Position numbers and translations under genes: made by a program. This document shows positions 15,732 through 23,148 of a stretch of DNA of 64,000 nucleotides, piece by piece. Position 1 is the stretch's first letter, and every line of letters begins with the position of its first letter. The notes beneath the pieces were generated by a model. It was not told the DNA's origin. It did no database searches and was given only the letters and a program-made list of their open reading frames with translations. The DNA is taken from assembly GCF_003097535.1 (NCBI RefSeq), contig NZ_CP029187.1:2232001-2296000 (forward strand), read 5' to 3'. This DNA is from Flavobacterium pallidum (GTDB lineage Bacteria; Bacteroidota; Bacteroidia; Flavobacteriales; Flavobacteriaceae).

Positions 15732-16355
15732 ATGACAAAATTTTTTACCATCATTACGCTATTCGTTACCAGCCTTTTCTTTGGCCAGGGAAAATATGAG
15801 GAAGGCATGGGCAAGGCTTTCCAACTGTGGGGAGAAGGCAAAAACACCGAGGCTTCGGCTATGTTTGAAAGGATTGCTTCCGCAGAAAAAGACAATTGGC
15901 TTCCAAATTATTACGTAGCCTTGGTGAATGTGACCGCAGCTTTCACGACCCAGGACAAAGAAAAATTAAGCGCACTGCTTGATAAAGCCCAGGATGCCAT
16001 CGATGCAGAACTGGCAAAAGCACCTGAAAATCCTGAATTATTAGTAGTACAGGCCATGATTTACACTGCCTGGATAGTGTATGACCCGATGACCAACGGA
16101 CAGAAATATGGCGCTAAAGCGATGCAGGTTTACGAGCAGGCCATCAAGATTGCTCCTGAAAATCCAAGGGTAGTTTTCTGTAAAGCCGAATTTGAGATCG
16201 GAGGCGCGAAATTCTGGGGTACCGATACCAAGCCTATGTGTGCTGAAGTGGACCGCGCGATCGGACTTTTCGCAACCTTCAAACCGGAGAATAAATTCTC
16301 GCCAAGCTGGGGACTTGACAGGGCTTTGCAGACACAGGAAGCTTGTAAAAAATAA
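15732..16355 (+). CDS. Exported TPR-like protein
   Basis: The protein has 207 residues with a signal peptide (MTKFFTIITLFVTSLFFGQ). The mature part is helical, with tetratricopeptide-like pairs: 'GKAFQLWGEGKNTEASAMFE' near the N-terminus, 'ALLDKAQDAIDAELAKAPEN' in the middle and 'AMQVYEQAIKIAPENPRVVF' toward the C-terminus. 'GGAKFWGTDTKPMCAEVDRA' may be a ligand-facing loop. It is likely periplasmic and serves protein contacts. It lies 20 bases upstream of the kinase gene and has the same putative LytTR-controlled promoter as the TonB receptor, so receptor, TPR protein and two-component genes look like one regulated unit. Confidence 0.8.
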   Translation: MTKFFTIITLFVTSLFFGQGKYEEGMGKAFQLWGEGKNTEASAMFERIASAEKDNWLPNYYVALVNVTAAFTTQDKEKLSALLDKAQDAIDAELAKAPENPELLVVQAMIYTAWIVYDPMTNGQKYGAKAMQVYEQAIKIAPENPRVVFCKAEFEIGGAKFWGTDTKPMCAEVDRAIGLFATFKPENKFSPSWGLDRALQTQEACKK

Positions 16356-16375
16356 TCTCGAAAAGATACTTTGCC

Positions 16376-17716
16376 ATGTTAATACAGAAAATTTTCCAGG
16401 TTGTCATAAGAGGCTTTATTATAAGCATCGTCATTTTCTTTGCACTCAAAGGAATAGAAATGGCGTTTGGCAAACAATTGGTTTTTGATAGTGCACTGGC
16501 AAGGGAAATCGGATATTATTGTATTTACGGAGTTAGTCTTACAATAATCAATTCGCTGTATTTCAAATACCTGAACAATGAGGTTGTATGGGTTAAATAT
16601 GGCAAATATCGGATACTTATTGGAGCAGCAGGAAGCATTTTACTGTCGTTGATAGGTATATTCTTCGTCCGTTTCTTTATCAATGTAACGCTGGAAGGGC
16701 AGGATGCACATGATTTCATGCAGAAAGAACAATTGAAATTTTACATCGTTCCGCTGATTGTCACCATTATCATTACACTGGTTTTCCATCTCATATATTT
16801 TTACAAGGCGCTAAATGAGAAAAAGATTGTGCAGCAAAAGATCATCGCCGGTACCGCATCGGCGCAATTCGAAAGCCTGAAAAACCAGATTGATCCGCAT
16901 TTCCTGTTCAACAGCCTGAATGTCTTAAGTTCCCTGATCGAGGAAAATCCCGAGAACGCACAGAAATTCACCACGTCGCTTTCCAAGATTTACCGTTATG
17001 TTCTGGAGCAAAAAGATAAGGAACTGGTGAGCCTTGAAGAGGAACTGGCTTTTGCAAAAACCTATATGAATTTGCTAAAGATGCGTTTTGAAAACAGCCT
17101 TTTTTACGAATTGCCCCAAAACGATTGCAATCCTGAAGCGAAGGTCGTACCGCTTTCCTTGCAATTGCTGCTCGAAAATACGGTAAAGCACAATGTGGTC
17201 AGTGAAACAAGGCCATTGCACATCAGGATTTTCATTAAAGATGATTATCTGTATATCCAAAATAACCTTCAGAAAAAAGAAGTGCTGCAGGACAGGCGTG
17301 GCGTAGGTTTGCAGAACATCGTCAGCCGATATGCGATTATCACCAAAAAAGCAGTGTATGTAGAACAAGGTGAACATTCATTTACAGTAAAAATTCCAAT
17401 TCTTACAAAACTACTCACCATGGATAGTACTCCAGAATATAATGAGAATAACGCCTATTACCGCGCAAAGAACAGGGTAGAGGAACTTAAAGGATTTTAT
17501 GGCAACCTGCTTTCGTATTGCATCATTATCCCGATGCTGATATTCGTAAACCTGAATTATTCGCCGGAATTCCACTGGTTTTGGTTCTCCGTTGCCGGCT
17601 GGGGTTTTGGGCTGACAATGCATGCGTTCAAAGTATTCGGATACAGTTCAAAATGGGAAGACAGGAAAATACGCCAGATCATGAACAAACGGGAAAACAA
17701 CCATACGTGGAATTAA
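16376..17716 (+). CDS. LytS-like sensor histidine kinase with C-terminal 2TM domain
   Basis: 446 residues. Four hydrophobic segments (about residues 8-30, 42-65, 78-102, 120-145) form the membrane input. The His_kinase domain has the LytS-family phosphoacceptor motif NQIDPHFLFNSLNVL with His175, and the ATPase part shows LLLENTVKHN and RRGVGLQNIVSRY. After the ATPase, from about residue 357, comes a second unit AKNRVEELKGFYGNLLSY with two membrane segments and WEDRKIRQIM. This is the same 2TM domain that forms the two small proteins encoded next. A kinase carrying a C-terminal 2TM domain is unusual. It should phosphorylate the LytTR regulator at 18380, with which it forms an operon. Confidence 0.9.
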   Translation: MLIQKIFQVVIRGFIISIVIFFALKGIEMAFGKQLVFDSALAREIGYYCIYGVSLTIINSLYFKYLNNEVVWVKYGKYRILIGAAGSILLSLIGIFFVRFFINVTLEGQDAHDFMQKEQLKFYIVPLIVTIIITLVFHLIYFYKALNEKKIVQQKIIAGTASAQFESLKNQIDPHFLFNSLNVLSSLIEENPENAQKFTTSLSKIYRYVLEQKDKELVSLEEELAFAKTYMNLLKMRFENSLFYELPQNDCNPEAKVVPLSLQLLLENTVKHNVVSETRPLHIRIFIKDDYLYIQNNLQKKEVLQDRRGVGLQNIVSRYAIITKKAVYVEQGEHSFTVKIPILTKLLTMDSTPEYNENNAYYRAKNRVEELKGFYGNLLSYCIIIPMLIFVNLNYSPEFHWFWFSVAGWGFGLTMHAFKVFGYSSKWEDRKIRQIMNKRENNHTWN

Positions 17717-17727
17717 AAAATAACATC

Positions 17728-18039
17728 ATGCAAACACATTACGAACAGGAAGAACGCTTCCGCCTTGCAAAGAAAAGAGTTGATGAACTCAAAGGTTTTT
17801 ATGGAAACTTAGTTTCCTATATTGTAGTGAATCTTGGGTTGATGATCCTGAACCTGATGACATCACCGGAGCATTTGTGGTTTTTCTGGCCGATGTTCGG
17901 CTGGGGAGTCGGGGTGCTGTTCCATGCAATGAAAGTATATGGTTTCACGCCTTTCTTCGGAAAAGACTGGGAGGAGCGCAAAATACGACAGTTCATGGAA
18001 GAAGAGAAAAAACGCAACGAATCATTCAAAGGAGAATAA
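17728..18039 (+). CDS. Small 2TM domain membrane protein
   Basis: The protein has 103 residues from the ATG at 17728; longer frames overlap the kinase gene and are rejected. It opens with a charged helix (FRLAKKRVDELKGFYGNLVS), passes the membrane twice (IVVNLGLMILNLM and FFWPMFGWGVGVLFHAMKVY) and ends with a basic-acidic tail, WEERKIRQFMEEEKKR. It is a free-standing copy of the C-terminal domain of the upstream kinase, with which it shares KGFYGNL, GWG.G, HA.KV(Y/F)G and W.(E/D)RKIRQ(F/I)M. It lies 11 bases after the kinase. The likely role is a membrane partner that associates with the kinase; this is inference. Confidence 0.85.
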   Translation: MQTHYEQEERFRLAKKRVDELKGFYGNLVSYIVVNLGLMILNLMTSPEHLWFFWPMFGWGVGVLFHAMKVYGFTPFFGKDWEERKIRQFMEEEKKRNESFKGE

Positions 18040-18040
18040 T

Positions 18041-18379
18041 ATGAAACTTTATAAATCCAGCCGATATAGCGATTCCCTTGTAGACGAGAATTACGCTTAT
18101 GCCGAAAAGAAAGTGAAACGGATCAAAGGTTTTTATGTGCATTTTTTTGTATATATCGTAATCAACCTGGCGGCATTGGCAGCGGTTTATTATGAGGTAA
18201 AGACCAGTGCCGATTTCTGGAAGCTGAAAAATTTCTGGATGGCATTGTCGTGGGGAATTGGGCTTGCAGCACACGCCCTTTCCGTATTCGGGCCACATTT
18301 GCTGTTCGGGCCGAAATGGGAAGAAAACAAAATCCGCCAGATTATTGACAAGGAACGAAAATCACAAAACTGGGAATAA
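18041..18379 (+). CDS. Small 2TM domain membrane protein, second copy
   Basis: The protein has 112 residues from the ATG at 18041, one base after the stop of the previous gene. The layout is the same: a helical lead with AEKKVKRIKGFYVHFFVY, two membrane segments (IVINLAALAAVYYE and MALSWGIGLAAHALSVFG) and a tail WEENKIRQIIDKERK. It is more diverged from the kinase C-terminal domain than the first copy. Its stop codon directly abuts the start of the LytTR regulator gene (TAAATG), which points to translational coupling. Function unknown; a kinase-associated membrane partner is the best guess. Confidence 0.85.
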   Translation: MKLYKSSRYSDSLVDENYAYAEKKVKRIKGFYVHFFVYIVINLAALAAVYYEVKTSADFWKLKNFWMALSWGIGLAAHALSVFGPHLLFGPKWEENKIRQIIDKERKSQNWE

Positions 18380-19126
18380 ATGCAACTGATCATCATCGAA
18401 GACGAAAAACCCGCCGCAAGGCTGTTGCAGCGCAAATTGGAAAAAATGGGATTACAGTCTGCAACCATGCTGCATTCGGTAGAAGAAGCTGTTTTCTGGT
18501 TCCGGAACAATCCGCATCCGGATTTGATTTTCCTGGACATCCAGCTTTCTGATGGGCTTTCTTTTGAAATTTTTGAAAAAGTAGACATCAAAAGCGCGGT
18601 GATTTTTACCACGGCTTATGACGAATATGCCTTGCGTGCGTTCAAACTCAACAGCATCGATTACCTGCTCAAACCGATTGACGAAGACGATCTGGAAGCG
18701 GCATTGCATAAATTCCGCGCCATAAAACAACAAAATCCATTCGACTTCGAAGCCATCCGGAAAATGTTCTCAAACCCTACTGAAAAGACTTATAAAAACA
18801 GGTTTACGGTGAAAATCGGCCAGCATATGAAAGTCATTGCAATTGATGAAATCGAATGTTTTTACAGCGAAAATAAAGGCACTTACATCCATACGACTGA
18901 CAACCGTGATTATTTGATTGAAAGTACTTTGGAAAGTTTAGAGCAGGAATTGGATCCTTCGAAATGCTATCGCATCAGCCGTAAATTCATCGTGCCGTTG
19001 CAATGCATCCGTGAAATCGTAGTGTACAGCAATTCGAGGTTGCGCTTGATTTTGCCCACCTACAAAGCAGATGAAGTTGTCGTAAGCCGTGAGAAAGTTT
19101 CGGATTTTAAAACGTGGATTAGTTAA
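18380..19126 (+). CDS. LytTR-family response regulator
   Basis: 248 residues. The receiver domain (about 1-115) has the acidic pair EDE at residues 7-9, the phospho-acceptor Asp53 (LIFLDIQLSDG), Thr in IFTTAYDEYA and Lys in YLLKPID. The LytTR DNA-binding domain (about 145-245) shows KIGQHMKVIAIDEIECFYSE, DYLIESTLESLEQEL and CYRISRKFIVPLQCI. LytTR domains bind direct repeats spaced about two helical turns. Two such arrays lie upstream of the receptor (13380) and TPR (15626) genes of the same cluster. This regulator, activated by the kinase at 16376, is therefore the natural candidate to control them. Confidence 0.92.
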   Translation: MQLIIIEDEKPAARLLQRKLEKMGLQSATMLHSVEEAVFWFRNNPHPDLIFLDIQLSDGLSFEIFEKVDIKSAVIFTTAYDEYALRAFKLNSIDYLLKPIDEDDLEAALHKFRAIKQQNPFDFEAIRKMFSNPTEKTYKNRFTVKIGQHMKVIAIDEIECFYSENKGTYIHTTDNRDYLIESTLESLEQELDPSKCYRISRKFIVPLQCIREIVVYSNSRLRLILPTYKADEVVVSREKVSDFKTWIS

Positions 19127-19171
19127 CCTGTAATGTAAAATTTCAGGATTAGTTTTAACATTAAGTACGTC

Positions 19172-19298
19172 TTTTACGCAATGCCATGTCGCGGAAAAAT
19201 TGTATTTTACCTTCAGGGAAGGGGTGGTTGCGGTCCCTAAGAAATTCCAGCTGATTTCCATTACGCAAAATCCACACCATTTGTTAAAGTTTCTTATT
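19172..19298. repeat. Dispersed 127-bp element, copy 2
   Basis: It aligns without gaps to 782-908. On the minus strand both copies can be read in one frame as an FN..CGF.V ... FLG.T ... SLKVKYNF pattern, but copy 1 has a stop near its end and substitutions do not favour third codon positions. It sits between the LytTR gene and the csbD terminator, in a 281-base stretch (19127-19407) without genes. An RNA role or a decayed short gene are both possible. Confidence 0.65.
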
Positions 19299-19323
19299 TT
19301 CTTGAGATTTCCCATCTGACCAC

Positions 19324-19388
19324 TTAAAAAAAAGCTGTTTCGCTTTAAACTAGCGCGTTTAGAACGGCGGTTTAAAACGAAACAGCAA
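19324..19388 (-). terminator. Long-stem terminator of the csbD-like gene
   Basis: On the minus strand GCTGTTTCGTTTTAAAC pairs with GTTTAAAGCGAAACAGC (one mismatch) and is followed by eight Ts. The loop of about 30 bases contains a further small CGCGCTAG motif. Confidence 0.85.
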
Positions 19389-19407
19389 TGGTTGTGTTGT
19401 GTGCGGT

Positions 19408-19590
19408 TTAGTCGAACAAGGATTTTATCTCTTTCTCGGTTTTTCCTAATTTCTGTTGCAATTTTCCCCACATTTCCTGCTCTTTACCTTCCTCATACAA
19501 CAAATCGTCGTCGGTCAGGTCGGCAAATTTCTGTTTGAGTTTTCCTTTAAACTCTTCCCAGTTTCCTTTAATTTCTGTCGAATTTGGCAT
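19408..19590 (-). CDS. CsbD-family stress protein
   Basis: 60 residues, the full family length. '[20 protein letters not shown]' and '[20 protein letters not shown]' followed by a KLGKTEKEI tail is the classic CsbD pattern (I.G.W...KGK.K...G.LTDDDL....G). CsbD-like proteins are small soluble helical proteins induced by general stress in many bacteria; their molecular job is not known. Here the gene is monocistronic, closed by a strong terminator. The duplicated 127-bp element lies just beyond that terminator, as it does beyond the lipoprotein gene at 1018. Confidence 0.9.
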   Translation of the reverse strand: MPNSTEIKGNWEEFKGKLKQKFADLTDDDLLYEEGKEQEMWGKLQQKLGKTEKEIKSLFD

Positions 19591-19682
19591 AGCTTTTGTT
19601 TTTTGTAACTAAATAATTTCTTTTTCAGTTACAAAAATGGGTTTAAAAGCCCTGAATCCTGTTACGGAATTTTTTGCGATTG

Positions 19683-20717
19683 TTACAATATATTTTTTGA
19701 GTGTTTCGCTTCCGCAGATTCCATGCAGAGGTAAAATTGCAATCCGAACAATAATGATGCTATGACCAGGTGAACCGTTTGCGATCCAAAAGGAAAATCC
19801 AGGTAATATATAGCGATTCCCGAAAGGATTTCAAAAATAATCATTCCCATGACGGCATTCATTTTGCCAAAGCCCAGTTTTTTATTTCGATTGAGCATGA
19901 ACAACCAAACTGTCAGCACAAAAACCAAAATCGAAAAGGAGCGGTGGATGTAAAAGATTATCGGGGGATTAATTAATGAATCGTCAATATTGTGATGCCC
20001 GAGCTCACCGACTTGTTCGTCTACAAATTGGCGCACCTGCGTTCCCAACGCAATTTGTGTCAATGTCAGGAACAACGCAAAAACCATCAGCCTGCTGAAT
20101 TGGGGATCGTAAATCATATGGGCACGGTTTCCTTTTACTTTCCGGATAATGTACAGCAGCACGGCAACAATGAGCAGTGCGACGACCATATGCAGTGTAA
20201 TTTTTACCGGATTTAACACCGAATACACCACTCTGGCACCCAGCCATCCCTGTATCCCCATCATGATGACCGTCAGCCACGAAAGAAGTGTTATTTTTTT
20301 ATTTCCTTTCCAAAATGCAAATGAAAATACTGCCATCAGGAACACCGCGAATCCTGCCAGAGCCCCAGCGAGCCTGTTCAGGTATTCAATCCAGGTGTGT
20401 GTAGGGTTAAAATCGGCGTAATCGTGTTTTGTATACGGCCGCCAGTGCGAAGCATCGTAAGTTTGCCCGGTTGTGAAATCGTCTTTGGCTACCCATAATT
20501 TTTCGTCTTTGATGATGACCTGCCCTTCTTCGAATCCACGGTTTGGAGCCCAGGTGAGTTCCTTGATGTCTGTAGGCGGGATGTAATATCCGAAACATTT
20601 CGGCCAGTCCGGGCAACCCATTCCGGAGCCGGTCATGCGGACAAGCGCTCCGGCGATGATGACGAGATAAACGAGGATCAGTGAAGTTTTAGCGAAAATT
20701 AAGAAGTTTTTTTTCAT
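19683..20717 (-). CDS. ctaA: Heme A synthase (CtaA/Cox15)
   Basis: 344 residues with eight hydrophobic segments. The N-terminus LVIIAGALVRMTGSGMGCPD followed by WPKCFG is the family signature. Conserved histidines expected to bind heme lie in 'THTWIEYLNRLAGALAGF' and LHMVVALLIV in the first half, and in 'FYIHRSFSILVFVLTVWL' and VHLVIASLLFG in the second. The enzyme oxidises the methyl group of heme O to give heme A for cytochrome c oxidase. A large extracytoplasmic loop (about 48-100) rich in Trp and charged residues is typical of the Cox15-like Bacteroidota version. A short octamer array lies immediately before the start codon. Confidence 0.93.
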   Translation of the reverse strand: MKKNFLIFAKTSLILVYLVIIAGALVRMTGSGMGCPDWPKCFGYYIPPTDIKELTWAPNRGFEEGQVIIKDEKLWVAKDDFTTGQTYDASHWRPYTKHDYADFNPTHTWIEYLNRLAGALAGFAVFLMAVFSFAFWKGNKKITLLSWLTVIMMGIQGWLGARVVYSVLNPVKITLHMVVALLIVAVLLYIIRKVKGNRAHMIYDPQFSRLMVFALFLTLTQIALGTQVRQFVDEQVGELGHHNIDDSLINPPIIFYIHRSFSILVFVLTVWLFMLNRNKKLGFGKMNAVMGMIIFEILSGIAIYYLDFPFGSQTVHLVIASLLFGLQFYLCMESAEAKHSKNIL

Positions 20718-20720
20718 AAG

Positions 20721-20748
20721 AGTTGCAAAGTAGCAGAGTTACAAAGTT
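20721..20748. repeat. Octamer array, left arm of locus A
   Basis: TTGCAAAG-TAGCAGAG-TTACAAAG repeats with 8-base period between the ctaA start and the stop of the four-helix-bundle gene, which it overlaps by about 10 bases. On the minus strand it reads as tandem TAACTTTG-like words. The inverted partner with unit TTGCTACT lies at 21119-21151. Confidence 0.65.
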
Positions 20749-21098
20749 TTCCTGACTTTGTCTATAAATGAACTTAACATACGTTCAATTTCCCGGCTTT
20801 TTTCATATATATTATTAAATTCTGTTTCTGAATAATATTTTAAGTTGTAAGCTATCTCAATTTGGGTTTGAAATTCAAATAAAGAGCCTAAAGAGATTTT
20901 TAAAAAGCGATGGTAATCTCTGTTTGTATTTCTTCCAAAACCTTCCGCAATGTTACTCGGAATGGAAACAGCACACCTTCTTAACTGTGAAGTCAGGCCA
21001 AACTGCTCATTTTTTGGAAAGGCATTGGTTATGGTATAAGAATCGGTTACTAAGTTCATGGCTTTTTGCCATATTAATAAATCTCTGAATGTTTTCAT
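20739..21098 (-). CDS. Four-helix-bundle protein (S23/IVP family)
   Basis: The 119 residues MKTFRDLLIWQKAMNLVTDS, then 'FGLTSQLRRCAVSIPSNIAE' with GFGRNT, match the family of four-helix-bundle proteins first described from intervening sequences in 23S rRNA genes. The signature SIPSNIAEG is intact, and length and helix layout are normal. Here the gene is not in an rRNA operon but between ctaA and cca, boxed by inverted octamer arrays at 20721-20748 and 21119-21151. It forms pentamers in known relatives, with no agreed function. The boxed position suggests that it arrived as a small cassette, which is inference. Confidence 0.88.
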   Translation of the reverse strand: MKTFRDLLIWQKAMNLVTDSYTITNAFPKNEQFGLTSQLRRCAVSIPSNIAEGFGRNTNRDYHRFLKISLGSLFEFQTQIEIAYNLKYYSETEFNNIYEKSREIERMLSSFIDKVRKTL

Positions 21099-21118
21099 CT
21101 GTCTGGCGTATATAATTT

Positions 21119-21151
21119 AACTTTGCTACTTTGCTACTTTGCTACTTTGAG
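21119..21151. repeat. Octamer array, right arm of locus A
   Basis: AACTTTGC followed by three TACTTTGC-type units, inverted relative to the arm at 20721-20748. The array runs into the 3' end of cca, so the last codons (L-K-V-A-K-stop) of that gene are encoded by repeat units. Confidence 0.75.
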
Positions 21152-22576
21152 CCCCATTTTCCCAGCCTTTTCCATCATAAACCGATACGCGGCATCATAT
21201 TCATTCGGAATATCGCCCTCAAGGATTGCTTCCTTAATAGCTTCTTTCAGTACCCCGATTTCGCGTGACGGTTTCAGGTTAAAAATCTCCATAATTTCTT
21301 CGCCTGTAATCGGTGGTTGGAAATTGCGTACGTGGTCGCGTTCTTCCACCTCAACAATTTTTTTGCGTACCAAATCAAAATTCTGGTGGTACCGCTTGAA
21401 CTTCACCGGATTTTTCGTCGTAATATCAGCTTCACAAAGGATCATCAGGCTTTCGACATCTTCACCCGCATCGAAAACCAGTCTCCTCACAGCCGAATCA
21501 GTCACGATTTCCTGTGACAAAACAATCGGGCGCGAACTCATCATCACCATTTTCTGCACGAATTTCAATTTTTGGTTCAAAGGCATATGCAACCGCTCGA
21601 AGATCTTTTTAGTCATTTTCCCGCCAACGAATTCGTGCCCGTGGAATGTCCAGCCCTGCTTTTTGAAAAAGCGTTTCGTCGGCGCTTTTCCGATGTCATG
21701 CAGCAGCGCAGCCCAGCGTAGCCATACATCTTCAGTATTTTTACTGATGTTGTCGACGACTTCAAGTGTATGGTAAAAATTGTTTTTATGGGTATGGCCT
21801 TCAATTTCCTCTACCTGGTTCAACGCAGTGAGCTCCGGTAAAATAATATCTAATAATCCGGTTTTGTAAAGTAATATGAATCCTTCTGAAGGTTTTTCGG
21901 CGGCAAGTATTTTATTGAGTTCCTCCACAATCCTTTCGCCGGAAATAATCCTGATCCGTTCTTTGTTTTTTGAAATGGAATCTAAGGAGTTTTTTTCAAT
22001 CCGGAAGCCCAATTGCGTCGCAAACCTTATTGCACGCAGCATCCGCAACGGATCGTCAGAATAGGTGATATCAGGATCCAATGGCGTACGGATGATTTTT
22101 TGGTCAAGATCTTCCAATCCGTTGAAAGGGTCAAGAAGTGCACCGAAATTATTTTTGTTCAGCGAAAGTGCCAACGCATTGATTGTAAAATCGCGACGGT
22201 TCTGGTCGTCTTCAAGCGTACCGTCTTCTACTAACGGATTGCGGCTGTCGGATTGGTAAGATTCTTTCCGCGCACCGACAAACTCGATATCGGTATCTTC
22301 GAAACGCAGCATGGCCGTGCCGTAATTCTTGAAAACCTGGACTTTCGTTTTTTTTGGCAACATCGAGGAAACTTGCTGTGCCAATGCTATTCCGCTGCCC
22401 ACCGCGACGATATCAATATCTTTTTTGGTGCCCCTGTCCAGGATCAGATCCCTTACAAATCCACCGATGACATAGCTGTCAACGCCCAATGCTGCAGCAG
22501 CATTACTGATAATCTCAAAAACCTTATTGTGAAGCGCTTCCTTATAATGTGTCTTAACCAAAACGTAAATTGTCAA
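21134..22576 (-). CDS. cca: CCA tRNA nucleotidyltransferase-like enzyme with HD domain
   Basis: 480 residues when the TTG at 22576 is used; no in-frame ATG occurs before the conserved core, so an alternative start codon is required. The N-terminal class II nucleotidyltransferase shows SYVIGGFVRDLILDRG, KDIDIVAVG and RRDFTINALALS. The RNA-binding region has DPLRMLRAIRFATQLGFRIE, and the HD domain has HTHKNNFYHTLEVVD and LLHDIGKAPTKR. This is the Bacteroidota tRNA CCA-adding or poly(A) polymerase family. The start immediately follows the tsaC stop (22577), so the genes are co-transcribed. The C-terminus is built from octamer-array sequence. Confidence 0.9.
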   Translation of the reverse strand: MTIYVLVKTHYKEALHNKVFEIISNAAAALGVDSYVIGGFVRDLILDRGTKKDIDIVAVGSGIALAQQVSSMLPKKTKVQVFKNYGTAMLRFEDTDIEFVGARKESYQSDSRNPLVEDGTLEDDQNRRDFTINALALSLNKNNFGALLDPFNGLEDLDQKIIRTPLDPDITYSDDPLRMLRAIRFATQLGFRIEKNSLDSISKNKERIRIISGERIVEELNKILAAEKPSEGFILLYKTGLLDIILPELTALNQVEEIEGHTHKNNFYHTLEVVDNISKNTEDVWLRWAALLHDIGKAPTKRFFKKQGWTFHGHEFVGGKMTKKIFERLHMPLNQKLKFVQKMVMMSSRPIVLSQEIVTDSAVRRLVFDAGEDVESLMILCEADITTKNPVKFKRYHQNFDLVRKKIVEVEERDHVRNFQPPITGEEIMEIFNLKPSREIGVLKEAIKEAILEGDIPNEYDAAYRFMMEKAGKMGLKVAK

Positions 22577-23146
22577 TTATTTCCTGATAATCTTAACCTG
22601 CATGTCATTCGTCAGTTTGATAATAGCTGACGGATTCCCACCGATCTTATCACGGTGCAAATTTACAACATAGTCCACGCCATTGATGATTTCCGGACTG
22701 ATTTCTTTGAAACTTTTCGGTGTCGGCTGGCCTGAAATATTCGCCGATGTCGATACAAGCGGTTTTTTCATCCGTTCCATCAGTTTGAAGCAAAATGGCT
22801 CTTTTACAATACGCACGCCTAAAGAATTGTCCGGGCTGATGACATTCTTCGCGACATTCCGCGGATTGTCAAGGATCAAAGTCGTCGGTTTTTCACTCAG
22901 GTCGATAATCTGCCAGGCGGTTTCGGGTATTTCCTTAAACACATTATACATCATTTTTTCGCCGTTCATCAGTACAATCATGCTTTGGGTTTCCGCCCTT
23001 TTCTTAAGCGCGAATATTTTGGCAACTGCCTCTTCATTTGTAGCATCACAGCCAATTCCCCAAACGGTATCAGTAGGGTAGAGGATGATGCCGCCGTTCT
23101 GGATCACTTCAAAAGCCTGGTGCACTTCCTGGTTGATATCGCCCAT
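22577..23146 (-). CDS. tsaC: L-threonylcarbamoyladenylate synthase (Sua5/YrdC/TsaC)
   Basis: 189 residues from the ATG at 23146, two bases after the stop of the sulfatase-like gene. A TTG six bases upstream is also possible. The YrdC core is complete: 'GGIILYPTDTVWGIGCDATN', IFALKKRAETQSMIVLM, 'PGT/T-loop' equivalents in EKPTTLILDNP, SLGVRIV and the closing KPLVSTSANISGQPTP. It makes threonylcarbamoyl-AMP from threonine, bicarbonate and ATP for the t6A37 modification of ANN-decoding tRNAs. It lacks the extra C-terminal Sua5 domain, so it is the short TsaC type. Neighbours: the LTA-synthase-like gene upstream and cca directly downstream. Confidence 0.92.
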   Translation of the reverse strand: MGDINQEVHQAFEVIQNGGIILYPTDTVWGIGCDATNEEAVAKIFALKKRAETQSMIVLMNGEKMMYNVFKEIPETAWQIIDLSEKPTTLILDNPRNVAKNVISPDNSLGVRIVKEPFCFKLMERMKKPLVSTSANISGQPTPKSFKEISPEIINGVDYVVNLHRDKIGGNPSAIIKLTNDMQVKIIRK

Positions 23147-23148
23147 AA

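Noticed and set aside
18938..19471. Minus-strand frame of 177 codons across the LytTR 3' end, the 127-bp element and csbD
   Set aside because: It overlaps two well supported genes and has no family features; only the short FLG..SLKVKYNF part is shared with copy 1, which carries a stop.
20739..21098. 23S rRNA intervening sequence
   Set aside because: The protein family is right, but no rRNA sequence surrounds it; neighbours are ctaA and cca.
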